Assembly: GCA_002398405.1 (NCBI GenBank)
Contig: DGYN01000118.1
Location: 1-21,935 of the forward strand
Direction: 5' to 3'
DNA: 21,935 nt
From: Caulobacteraceae bacterium UBA5005
GTDB lineage: Bacteria; Pseudomonadota; Alphaproteobacteria; Caulobacterales; Caulobacteraceae
Shown: positions 13,753 through 20,835 of the stretch, piece by piece
How positions within the stretch are numbered: the stretch's first letter is position 1
How the letters are laid out: every line of letters starts with the position of its first letter
The notes under the pieces: model-generated
What the model saw: the letters and a program-made list of their open reading frames with translations, nothing else
What the model was told of the DNA's origin: nothing
The model's database searches: none
Program-made: the position numbers and the translations under genes

Positions 13753-14410
13753 TGGCGAACCGGCTGTGCGGAATGGCGCCGAAGACGCGCGCGTAGAGCA
13801 GGAACATCCGCCGGGCCATGTGGATGATGGCGGTCTGGTCCGCCTCGTCCTCCACGCTGTCCATAAGGCGTTTGAGGAACAGAATATGTTCCGCATCGAG
13901 GGAGCCGTGCGAGGTCAGGTATGAAAAGGCCGCGGCCGGGAGGTTGAGGCTTGCCCGGACGGCCTCCGCGCCCTTGGTCGCCAGCTGGGTGGATGTCCCC
14001 TCCAGGACAAACACCATGCCGAAGAAGCCCATCGGATTGACGCGCGCGATGTAGTCGTAGGCAAAGGCCACCATCAATTCAGTCTCGATCCCCGGCTGCC
14101 CGTTCTTGACGGCGGCGGCATCGCCGCCCGCGTGCCGGATGTCGTTGAGGATCCACTGTTCGTGGCCGGTCTCTTCGGTGATGTATTCGTCCAGCGCCTC
14201 GGCGAACCGGTGATGCGCGGGGTCCAGTCGCTCCCGCGCCGCCTGCATCAGGGGCACGGTGTGGCGGACGTGGTGATAGGCCTCCGTCAGATAGGCGATG
14301 TAGGTCTCGCGGCCGATGCGCCCGGCGAGGCCATCCTGGATCTGCGGAACCCCATAGAGGAAGTCGCGCTCGGCGGCGGTCTCGGCGATCAGGCGGGAGA
14401 AGAAGGACAT
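13742..14410 (-). CDS. Heme-oxygenase-like diiron oxidase (iron-containing redox enzyme family)
   Basis: 222 helical residues from the ATG at 14410. The spacing of acidic and histidine residues matches the heme-oxygenase-like diiron oxidase (HDO) superfamily: Glu43 in the first core helix, Glu80-x2-His83 (EETGH) and His168-x3-Asp172-x2-His175 (HGSLDAEH). This is the E ... E-x2-H ... H-x3-D-x2-H set of enzymes such as UndA and SznF, and all six ligands are present, so an active diiron centre is likely. Members do decarboxylation, N-oxygenation or C-C cleavage on small molecules, often fatty or amino acids. Database names such as TenA-family regulator for this group are misleading. It overlaps the ligase gene upstream by 22 nt and the SDR gene downstream by 11 nt. 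Confidence 0.88.
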   Translation of the reverse strand: MSFFSRLIAETAAERDFLYGVPQIQDGLAGRIGRETYIAYLTEAYHHVRHTVPLMQAARERLDPAHHRFAEALDEYITEETGHEQWILNDIRHAGGDAAAVKNGQPGIETELMVAFAYDYIARVNPMGFFGMVFVLEGTSTQLATKGAEAVRASLNLPAAAFSYLTSHGSLDAEHILFLKRLMDSVEDEADQTAIIHMARRMFLLYARVFGAIPHSRFANAV

Positions 14411-15846
14411 GCGGCCTCGTCAGGTGAGCGAATGAAATCGGCGTAGGTCTCGGCGAGCACCGCGCGGCGGGGGCGGCCGTTGGCTGTCACCTCCCCCTTG
14501 GCGGGGTCGAAGGGCGGCGCGGCGCGCCAGCGGCGGACCTGGGCGTACTGCGGCAGGGCGGCGTTGGCCCGGTCGATGGCCGCTTGCAGCGCGGCGGGCG
14601 GCAGGCCTGCGCGGCTGGGAGAGATTAGGGCGCCAAGCGCGGGCTGGGCTTCGCCGAACACCATCGCCTGGCCGATTTCGGCCTGGGCGAGAAGCTGGCT
14701 CTCCACCCATTCCGGGGAGATGTTACGGCCATAGGAGGTGATGATCCGGTTCGACTTGCGCCCTGAGACGCTCAGGAACCCGTCTGGCCCGAGCGCGCCC
14801 AGATCGCCGGTGCGCACCGGTCCTGATTGAGGCTCGCCGCCCACATAGCCAAGAAAGGGACTGGGGCCGGCGATGATTTCCCCGTCTTCAATCTCCACGC
14901 AGAGGTGCGGCAGGACCCGGCCCACCGAGCCTTCCTGATCCGCCTGCGGGCTGTTCAGGGCGACGACCGAGCCGCATTCCGAAAGGCCATAGCCCTCATA
15001 GGCGGGAACGCCGGCCGCGCGGGCGGCGTGCAGAAGTTCAGGCGCGACCTTGGCCCCGCCCACCGCGACAAACGCCAGATCGGGCAGTTCACGTCCGGTC
15101 GCCGCCTTCGCCGCCAGAACGCCCCGCAGGATCTCAGGCACAAGGATCAGGCTGGTGGCCCGCGCCTCGGCGATCTTGGCCGTCAGGAGGCCGAAGTCGG
15201 GCGCGAAAGCCTGGGCAAAGCCAATCTCGGCGAGGCCCGCCACGTGATAGACGCCGCCCGCCAACAGGATGGGATAGAGGCCGGCGACGTTCTCCAGCAG
15301 CACGCTAAGCGGCAGGACAGGCATGTGGACGCCGGCCAGGTCCGTTCCAAGCACGCGGACAAGGGATGCCGCCGTCGCCTCCATCTGGGCCTGCGACAGA
15401 CACACGCCCTTGGGATCGCCGGTCGATCCGGAGGTGAAGGTGACCTTGGCCGTCCCCTTATGCAATTCGACCGGGGGCGCCGGCAGGGCGCTCAAGGTCA
15501 CGTCTTGCCCGGCGACGATAATTCCCTCGCCGTCGTGCAGAATGGCTCTGACCCCAGCGCTCTGGCAGGCGCTGCGCCGCTGCGTCTCGGTGAAAAACAG
15601 AGGCAGGGGAAGGGTCGCTCGCTGGAGCGCGATCAAGGCCAGATCGGCGACGACGAAGGCCGGTGAATTGTCCATCAGGATGGCCACCGCGCCGTCCGCC
15701 GGCAGACGCTCGCGCAGAATGCCGGACACCCGCTCCACCTCGGCCGCCAGCCGGGCCCAGCTCCATCCCTGCGTGGAGGATTTAAGGGCGGTCGCCTCCG
15801 GCTTGACCGCGGCCCAGTGCGCCAGCGCGTCCAGGACGAGGCTCAA
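14389..15846 (-). CDS. AMP-binding acyl/aryl ligase-like enzyme with Arg at the A10 lysine position
   Basis: 485 residues from a TTG at 15846; the TTG overlaps the TGA of the upstream gene (TTGA). ANL-superfamily motifs are clear: phosphate loop TSGSTGDPKG (138-147), YGLSE (286-290), RTGD (345-348) and SGRKSNRI with Arg363. This fits a ligase that activates a carboxylic acid as an acyl-AMP, perhaps passing it to CoA or an amine. The C-terminal A10 lysine, needed for adenylation in most ANL enzymes, is apparently replaced: the site reads TANGRPRR, with Arg458 where NGK is expected. The protein may therefore be slow, use another lysine, or do only the second half-reaction. No carrier-protein gene is in the operon. 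The substrate cannot be predicted from sequence. Confidence 0.9.
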   Translation of the reverse strand: MSLVLDALAHWAAVKPEATALKSSTQGWSWARLAAEVERVSGILRERLPADGAVAILMDNSPAFVVADLALIALQRATLPLPLFFTETQRRSACQSAGVRAILHDGEGIIVAGQDVTLSALPAPPVELHKGTAKVTFTSGSTGDPKGVCLSQAQMEATAASLVRVLGTDLAGVHMPVLPLSVLLENVAGLYPILLAGGVYHVAGLAEIGFAQAFAPDFGLLTAKIAEARATSLILVPEILRGVLAAKAATGRELPDLAFVAVGGAKVAPELLHAARAAGVPAYEGYGLSECGSVVALNSPQADQEGSVGRVLPHLCVEIEDGEIIAGPSPFLGYVGGEPQSGPVRTGDLGALGPDGFLSVSGRKSNRIITSYGRNISPEWVESQLLAQAEIGQAMVFGEAQPALGALISPSRAGLPPAALQAAIDRANAALPQYAQVRRWRAAPPFDPAKGEVTANGRPRRAVLAETYADFIRSPDEAACPSSPA

Positions 15847-16553
15847 CCCTCGGCCCCCGCGCCGAAATGCAGTCGCGAGCGCATGGCGGGTTTCATTGGG
15901 CCCGCCGCGACCAGGGACTTGAGAGAGGGACAGGATCGGCCGATCGAGCCCGCCAGGACCACCGGCTCGGTCTGGTAATAGGAGCCCCAGTCGCGGCCGC
16001 CGTCGGGAAGCCGCGCCGCTTGCGCCTGCGCCAATTCCACGGTCTGGATCCCGGCCTTGTCGAAGACGCCGCGCAACACCTTGGTCGCGGTCGCCACCGC
16101 ATAGTCGCAGCCCATGGTCCGCAGGTGCTCGGCCAGCGCCAGGAACAGAAACACCGTCGCGCCCCGGCCGTCCGAGGCCAGGTGGCCTATTTCCACGATC
16201 GCGCTGCGATCGGCGCTGGGGTCATTCCAGGCCCCCGCGACGGAGGCTTCCACCGGCGCATCGAGATACTGCTCCAGAAACAGGCTGCTCTCGCAGGCGC
16301 GCCGAAAGCCGACGACCGCGTATATGCGGCCCTCCGCGTCCTGGACGCTCATCAGGGTGGGATAGTGGCGGGTCAGATGAACGCCGAAGGTCCGCGCATA
16401 GACATCTTCGACGAACGCCTCCACCCGCCGGCGCTCGGCGCGGTGCGGATCGTCGATGTGGATCACCTTGGACGCGAGAATGGGAAGACGATGAAAACGG
16501 GTCGACGCCGCCGGGGACTTTTTCGCGGCTGTCGAGACTGCTGGATGGGTCAC
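15843..16553 (-). CDS. Thermostable-hemolysin-family GNAT-like protein, first gene of the operon
   Basis: 236 residues from the ATG at 16553. It matches the T_hemolysin family (founder: Vibrio delta-VPH): VYARTFGVHLTRHYPTLMS, FRRACESSLFLEQYLDAPVE, IVEIGHLASD (family IVEVGNLAS) and the C-terminal WGSYYQTEPVVLAG. The family has an acetyltransferase-like (GNAT or LuxI-like) layout, so an acyl transfer role is more likely than pore formation; the hemolysin name comes from heterologous haemolysis on plates. A non-family, Ala/Ser-rich N-terminal 25 residues precede it. It opens the operon with the AMP ligase, diiron oxidase, SDR and TPR genes. As I recall, this family also lies next to an AMP ligase and an HDO in other proteobacteria, but I know of no assigned product. 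Confidence 0.9.
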   Translation of the reverse strand: MTHPAVSTAAKKSPAASTRFHRLPILASKVIHIDDPHRAERRRVEAFVEDVYARTFGVHLTRHYPTLMSVQDAEGRIYAVVGFRRACESSLFLEQYLDAPVEASVAGAWNDPSADRSAIVEIGHLASDGRGATVFLFLALAEHLRTMGCDYAVATATKVLRGVFDKAGIQTVELAQAQAARLPDGGRDWGSYYQTEPVVLAGSIGRSCPSLKSLVAAGPMKPAMRSRLHFGAGAEG

Positions 16554-16602
16554 AGGGGGTACGCTCCGGCCAGGTCAAGGTCGACCCGTCTTCCAGACCC
16601 AT

Positions 16603-16628
16603 GACGCCGCCGCTTCGAAAGCCCCTCA
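16603..16628 (-). promoter_or_regulatory. Candidate ECF-sigma promoter of the five-gene operon
   Basis: On the minus strand TGAGGGGC (16628-16621) is followed after 9 nt by GGCGGCGTC (16611-16603). This is the same TGRGGNGC-N9-GGCGGCGTC arrangement found before fecR and the methyltransferase. The -10-like CGTC would start transcription about 40 nt before the ATG at 16553. This is the weakest of the three copies outside the two core boxes. Confidence 0.45.
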
Positions 16629-16674
16629 CTCACCGCCGAATTTTTTTGCGTGGATGGGACGGCCCTGACTAGAA

Positions 16675-16693
16675 GGGCGGAGCGTTCCCGCCC
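16675..16693. repeat. Small inverted repeat before the ECF sigma gene
   Basis: GGGCGG (16675-16680) and CCGCCC (16688-16693) flank a 7-nt spacer, 27 nt before the TTG start of the sigma gene. It could be a leader hairpin or an operator. A T7 run at 16641-16647 lies just upstream. No Fur-box-like sequence was seen in 16554-16719. Confidence 0.3.
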
Positions 16694-16719
16694 TCCGGCG
16701 GACCTGGCGGTGAGGCGGT

Positions 16720-17247
16720 TTGCCCGACAACGGCCCTGAAGACCTGATCGAGGCTTATCTGCAGCGGCGCGATGCGCTGCTGCGATACTTCACCTTGCGC
16801 ACCCGCTCGCAGGCGCAGGCCGAGGACATCCTCCAGGACCTCTACCTCAAGATCGCCTCCCTGGACGCGGAGGTTATCGCCGAGATCCGCAACCCGGGCG
16901 CCTTTCTTTATCGGACAGGCTCCAACCTCATGCTCGATCGTTTCAAGCAGCAGGCGCGAAGCGGCGCGCGCGATGCGGAATGGCGCCGCGGACAGGCGGT
17001 GGAGACGGGCGGCGAGGACGCCGCTGACCTTCCGGCCGCTGACCGGATCGTCGACGCCAAGCAAAGGCTCGAGCGTGTCACCGAGGCCCTCAACGAGCTT
17101 TCGCCCCAGACCCGCAGAGCTTTCCGGCTGCACAAATTCGAGGGGCTCAGCCACACCGAAACCGCGGCCCAGATGGGGATTTCACGCAGCGCGATTGAGA
17201 AACATATCAGCGCGGCCCTAAGGCATCTCATGCGGCGTCTGGAATGA
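16720..17247 (+). CDS. FecI-type ECF sigma factor
   Basis: 175 residues from a TTG at 16720 (GAGG close upstream; the start is not certain). The sigma-2 region spans about 8-75 (RYFTLRTRSQAQAEDILQDL and FLYRTGSNLMLDRFKQ) and the sigma-4 helix-turn-helix about 115-172 (LSPQTRRAFRLHKFEGLSHT then AAQMGISRSAIEKHISAAL). The wording is that of FecI-like ECF factors, which are activated through a FecR protein and a TonB-dependent receptor sensing an extracellular ligand; both partners follow directly. It is divergent from the five-gene operon. A hairpin with a T-run covers its stop codon, so it is probably transcribed as a single gene and its partners have their own promoter. Confidence 0.93.
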   Translation: MPDNGPEDLIEAYLQRRDALLRYFTLRTRSQAQAEDILQDLYLKIASLDAEVIAEIRNPGAFLYRTGSNLMLDRFKQQARSGARDAEWRRGQAVETGGEDAADLPAADRIVDAKQRLERVTEALNELSPQTRRAFRLHKFEGLSHTETAAQMGISRSAIEKHISAALRHLMRRLE

Positions 17248-17261
17248 GCCGCCGCATTTTT
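17231..17261 (+). terminator. Intrinsic terminator overlapping the end of the sigma gene
   Basis: TGCGGCG (17231-17237) pairs with CGCCGCA (17250-17256) over a 12-nt loop and is followed by TTTTT (17257-17261), then a second T-run (17266-17271). The left arm lies inside the last codons of the sigma gene. Confidence 0.7.
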
Positions 17262-17272
17262 GTCATTTTTTG

Positions 17273-17305
17273 CCTGGGGTGCGGCGCGCCCGGCGGCGTC
17301 TGGAG
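17273..17305 (+). promoter_or_regulatory. Candidate ECF-sigma promoter of fecR and the receptor
   Basis: TGGGGTGC (17275-17282), 9 nt, GGCGGCGTC (17292-17300), then TGGAG. It matches the site at 20750-20782 in 26 of 33 positions. CGTC at 17297 would be the -10, 22 nt from the start of the -35-like box, which is a usual ECF spacing. It lies 37 nt before the fecR ATG and directly after the sigma-gene terminator. Confidence 0.6.
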
Positions 17306-17342
17306 TATGCGCGGGCAAGAATCCGCGTCTTAAGGAACCGGC

Positions 17343-18323
17343 ATGAACCGCGAAGACGACAGCGACAGGGAGTTGGACGCGCAGGCCGCGGCCTTCGTCG
17401 TTCGCGTCCATGCCGAGGACGCTGACGAGGCTGACTGGCTCGCCCTCGAGACCTGGCTTGCCGCCGGTGCGGCCCATCTCGACGCCTACGATCGCGCCGA
17501 GCGCCTTTGGGCCGAGTTCGGCGATGCGGCGGTTGTGGAGATCGAAGCTGAACTCCTGTCCGATGAGCCCGATCCCGCCGTCATCGACCTCACCGCCCGC
17601 CGCGCGCCCAGGGTTCGCTGGCTCGCGCCCCTGTCCGGGGCGGCCGCGATCGCCGCCGGGCTGCTCGTCGTCGTCATGCTTCAGCCGCCCGCGCCGCAGG
17701 TCTATCAGACCGCCGCGGGAGAGACCCGCGAGGTGGTGCTCGCCGACGGATCGAAAATCCACCTGAACGGCGCCTCGAAGCTGACGGTCAGCCTCGGCCG
17801 CCGTGAGCGCAGGGTCGAAATGGATTTCGCCGAGGCCTCCTTCGATGTCGCCAGGGACGCGCGGCGGCCCTTCCTTGTGGACGTGGGCGAAACAGAGGTC
17901 CGCGTCGTCGGAACGGAATTCAACATCACCCGCGATCGCGCCGCCACAACGGTCACCGTTCGTCGCGGAATCGTCGAGGTCAGGCCCGGGCAGGGAGCCG
18001 GCGCGGTGCGTCTGACGGCGGGCAAGGAACTGCGTCACTTCGCCGGACGCACCGGCGAAATTGTTCGTGAAACCGATCCCAATCTCGCCTTCGCCTGGCA
18101 AGGCGGAAGGCTGATCTACGACAACGAGTCCCTGGCCGACATCGCCGCTGACCTCAGCCGTCAGTTCCCCGTTCCGGTGAAGGTCGAGGGGCCGGCGGCG
18201 AACCTGCGCTTCACCGGCGTCCTGATCCTCGATGGCCCGGATGCGGTTATTGGCCGCCTTGAAACCTTCCTTCCGGTAAAGGTTCATCGCGGAAGCGATG
18301 CAATTACGATAACGCGTCGCTGA
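17343..18323 (+). CDS. FecR-type anti-sigma/sigma regulator
   Basis: 326 residues from the ATG at 17343, with AAGGAA 6 nt upstream. The N-terminal DUF4880 domain (about 8-58; QAAAFVVRVHAEDADEADWL) binds the sigma factor in the cytoplasm. One membrane helix lies at about 95-114. The periplasmic FecR domain (about 120-215; TREVVLADGSKIHLNGASKL, then VGTEFNITRD) and a C-terminal secretin/STN-like DUF4974 domain (about 252-323) follow. In this family the protein relays the signal from the N-terminal STN domain of its receptor to the sigma factor. The receptor gene begins 24 nt downstream on the same strand. Confidence 0.95.
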   Translation: MNREDDSDRELDAQAAAFVVRVHAEDADEADWLALETWLAAGAAHLDAYDRAERLWAEFGDAAVVEIEAELLSDEPDPAVIDLTARRAPRVRWLAPLSGAAAIAAGLLVVVMLQPPAPQVYQTAAGETREVVLADGSKIHLNGASKLTVSLGRRERRVEMDFAEASFDVARDARRPFLVDVGETEVRVVGTEFNITRDRAATTVTVRRGIVEVRPGQGAGAVRLTAGKELRHFAGRTGEIVRETDPNLAFAWQGGRLIYDNESLADIAADLSRQFPVPVKVEGPAANLRFTGVLILDGPDAVIGRLETFLPVKVHRGSDAITITRR

Positions 18324-18347
18324 CCCGCGATCGGAGACGCGCCGAAG

Positions 18348-20744
18348 TTGGACTGCAAGGCCGCCCTGTCTGTCGCCCTGGCGGCCGCCGCCTGCGTCAC
18401 GGCGGGACCTGTATTGGCGCAGTCCCCGCCGCCCTTCGCTATTCGGCCGCAACCGCTCTCGTCCGCCCTGGTGGAGTTTGCTTCAACGGCCAAGGTCTCG
18501 ATCAGCGCGGAGGCGGCGCGATCCTGCGGGCCGACCCGTGGCCTGACCGGCCGCTTCTCGACGATCCCGGCCCTGCGCCGGCTCCTTTCCGGCACGGGCT
18601 GCGATTTCCGGACGATCGATGCTGTGACCTTCGTCATCGTCAAGGCGGCGCCGGCTCGCCGTCCGCCCGCCAGAGCCAGCACCGGGCCCGCCGCGGCGCC
18701 CTCGCCCGCGGGCCCCAGCGAGGTGGCCGAGCTCGTGGTCACGTCCCCCAAACGCACCGTCGGCCTGGCCCGGGCGCCCTACGCTGTCAGCGCCGTCGAT
18801 GGCGAAGCATTGGCCGAACGCGGCGAGGCGGATCTAATCGGCGTATCCTCGCGCATCGCCGGCATGACCATCACCAACCTTGGGCCTGGCAGGAACAAGG
18901 TTTTCCTCCGCGGCATGGCGGACGGGGCCCTTAGCGGGCGGACCCAGTCGGTCGTCGGCATCTACCTCGACGACGCCAGGATCATCTACAACGCCCCCGA
19001 CCCGGACCTGAGGCTCACCGACGTTGAGCGGGTCGAGGTCCTGCGGGGCCCGCAGGGGTCGCTCTATGGCGCGGGCTCAATCGGCGGCGTCGTGCAGATC
19101 GTGACCAAGGCGCCGCGCCTTGACGCGCGCGAAGGGTTCCTGTCGACGGGCTTCACCGCCACCCGGGGCGGCGCCGCTGGAACGGTGGTCGACGGCGCGA
19201 TCAACCTGCCGCTTATCGAGGATCGCCTTGCCCTGCGGCTGACCGGCTATCGTGAGGAGACGGGCGGCGTCATCGACGATCCCGGCCTTGGGCTCAAAGA
19301 CGCCGGCGGCGTCCTTCGCCAGGGCCTGCGCGCCAGCCTCGCCCTGAAGATCAACGATGAGTGGCGCGCGCGGCTGTCCTTCATCGACCAGACCATCCAC
19401 GGGGAAGACAGCCAGTACGCCGAGGGTGGCGCATACAGCCGCGCCCTCGCCATGCGCGAGCCGCACCGCAATGATTTCGACGGGGTGTCCACGGTCGTCG
19501 AGGGCGACCTCGGCTTCGCGAAGCTGAAGGTTTCGAACGCCCTCCAGAGCCATCAACTGTCAAACCGCTACGACGCCTCGCTCTCCCTGCCGCTCCTGAG
19601 CGCCTCCGCACGGGGCCCCGCCGCCTTCGATGAAGACAACCGGATCCAGGCCGTGGTCACTGAGGCCTCGCTGTCGTCGCCCGGCTCGGACCGGCTCAGC
19701 TGGCTGGCCGGCCTGTTCGTCTCCGAATACACCCAGGAAACACGCACCGCCCTGTCGGCTGCATCGGCGCCCGTGGCCCTCTATGCGCAGGACCGCCGCG
19801 ATCATCTGGACGAGTACGCCGTCTATGGCGAGGGCGCCTGGTCGGTCAACGAGCGGCTGCGGCTTACGGCGGGGGGCCGCTATTACCGGCTCGCGGTCGA
19901 TACGCGGGCGGCCGGGGCCAGCCCCTTCGAGGGCGACTCAAAGGACTCCGGCTTCGCCCCCAAGCTCCTGGCGGAATATGACCTCTCGCCGGCTCTGCTG
20001 CTCTACGCCCAGATGGCGGAGGGATATCGCGCCGTTGGCTTCAACACGTCGGGTCTGCCGGGACAGGTGTTCGCCACGCCGGGCCAGGGCGCGCAGCCCA
20101 ACCGCGAATTCAAGGCGGATGAGCTGATCAGCTACGAACTGGGTGTGCGCGCCACCCTGTTCGCTGACCGCCTGCGCGTCCGGGCGGCTCTGTTCCGGGC
20201 CAACTGGAGCAATATCCAGAGCGACCGGCTCCTGCCCAATGGCCTGCCGTTCACAGCCAATATCGGATCGGGAAACAACACCGGCGTGGAGTTCGAGGCG
20301 AGCTGGCGATCAGGCGGCCTGAGTCTTGAGGGCGACGTCTTCCTCAATGACCCCGAGCTCTCTGAACCCGATCCGGGATTTCCCATTCCCGCCGATCGCC
20401 ACCTTCCCGGGATCGCAAGCGTGTTGATCAACGGCGGCGCGCGGTACGCCTGGACGTTCGGGGCCGGCTGGCAGGCCGAAGCGGGCCTCGACCTCGGCTA
20501 CATCGGCAAGTCCAGCCTGACCTTTGACGCCCAGATCGCCCCTGTCATGGGAGGCTATGTCACCTCTCGCCTCCACCTGGCGCTCGGCCGCGAGGCCTGG
20601 CGCCTGTCGCTGTATGGCGACAACCTGTTCGGCGGCCAGGGCGACACCTTCGCCTTTGGAAATCCCTTCCGTATCCGCCGGGTCGACGAAGCGACACCCC
20701 AGCGCCCGCGCAATGTCGGCGTCCATCTCTCGCACGGCTTCTAG
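18348..20744 (+). CDS. TonB-dependent outer-membrane receptor with N-terminal STN signalling domain
   Basis: 798 residues from a TTG at 18348 (CGGAGA about 10 nt upstream). A signal peptide (1-24, ending VLAQ) is followed by the STN domain (about 28-100; FAIRPQPLSSALVEFASTA), which should contact the FecR protein. A Pro/Ala-rich linker leads to a TonB-box-like EVAELVVTSPKR, the plug (about 135-255; VFLRGMADG, VERVEVLRGPQGSLYGAGSI) and a 22-strand-type barrel ending in the C-terminal Phe of SHGF. The STN domain has two cysteines (Cys60, Cys85) that could bond. It is a transducer receptor; the ligand is unknown, and neither a Fur-box nor a siderophore gene of known type is adjacent. It lies in one operon with fecR. 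Confidence 0.95.
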   Translation: MDCKAALSVALAAAACVTAGPVLAQSPPPFAIRPQPLSSALVEFASTAKVSISAEAARSCGPTRGLTGRFSTIPALRRLLSGTGCDFRTIDAVTFVIVKAAPARRPPARASTGPAAAPSPAGPSEVAELVVTSPKRTVGLARAPYAVSAVDGEALAERGEADLIGVSSRIAGMTITNLGPGRNKVFLRGMADGALSGRTQSVVGIYLDDARIIYNAPDPDLRLTDVERVEVLRGPQGSLYGAGSIGGVVQIVTKAPRLDAREGFLSTGFTATRGGAAGTVVDGAINLPLIEDRLALRLTGYREETGGVIDDPGLGLKDAGGVLRQGLRASLALKINDEWRARLSFIDQTIHGEDSQYAEGGAYSRALAMREPHRNDFDGVSTVVEGDLGFAKLKVSNALQSHQLSNRYDASLSLPLLSASARGPAAFDEDNRIQAVVTEASLSSPGSDRLSWLAGLFVSEYTQETRTALSAASAPVALYAQDRRDHLDEYAVYGEGAWSVNERLRLTAGGRYYRLAVDTRAAGASPFEGDSKDSGFAPKLLAEYDLSPALLLYAQMAEGYRAVGFNTSGLPGQVFATPGQGAQPNREFKADELISYELGVRATLFADRLRVRAALFRANWSNIQSDRLLPNGLPFTANIGSGNNTGVEFEASWRSGGLSLEGDVFLNDPELSEPDPGFPIPADRHLPGIASVLINGGARYAWTFGAGWQAEAGLDLGYIGKSSLTFDAQIAPVMGGYVTSRLHLALGREAWRLSLYGDNLFGGQGDTFAFGNPFRIRRVDEATPQRPRNVGVHLSHGF

Positions 20745-20749
20745 CGCGT

Positions 20750-20782
20750 CCTGAGGCGCGGCGCCTTTGGCGGCGTCTAGAG
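20750..20782 (+). promoter_or_regulatory. Candidate ECF-sigma promoter of the methyltransferase gene
   Basis: TGAGGCGC (20752-20759), 9 nt, GGCGGCGTC (20769-20777), then TAGAG. It is 26/33 identical to the site before fecR and begins 6 nt after the receptor stop; the methyltransferase ATG is 53 nt downstream. Part of it (AGGCG-CGG-CGCCTTT, 20754-20768) could instead be read as a small terminator of the receptor gene. Confidence 0.55.
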
Positions 20783-20835
20783 GGCAGGCGAGCAAACATG
20801 CCGGTTGTCGGCCAATCGCGCCTTGAGGGAAGCTT

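Noticed and set aside
15843..16553. Reading the first operon gene as a pore-forming toxin
   Set aside because: The family has an acyltransferase-like layout, lacks a signal peptide here and sits with biosynthetic enzymes.
16565..16578. TTGACCTGGC on the minus strand just before the hemolysin-family gene, resembling half of the FNR/FixK box
   Set aside because: The second half reads CGGA, not TCAA, and the site is only about 16 nt from the ATG, too close for activation.
17232..17243. GCGGCGTCTGGA inside the end of the sigma gene as a fourth ECF promoter
   Set aside because: No TGRGGNGC at the right distance; it encodes the last residues and forms the terminator arm.
16908..18452. Minus-strand open frame of 514 codons
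   Set aside because: Antisense to the sigma, fecR and receptor genes and crosses their terminator and promoter region.
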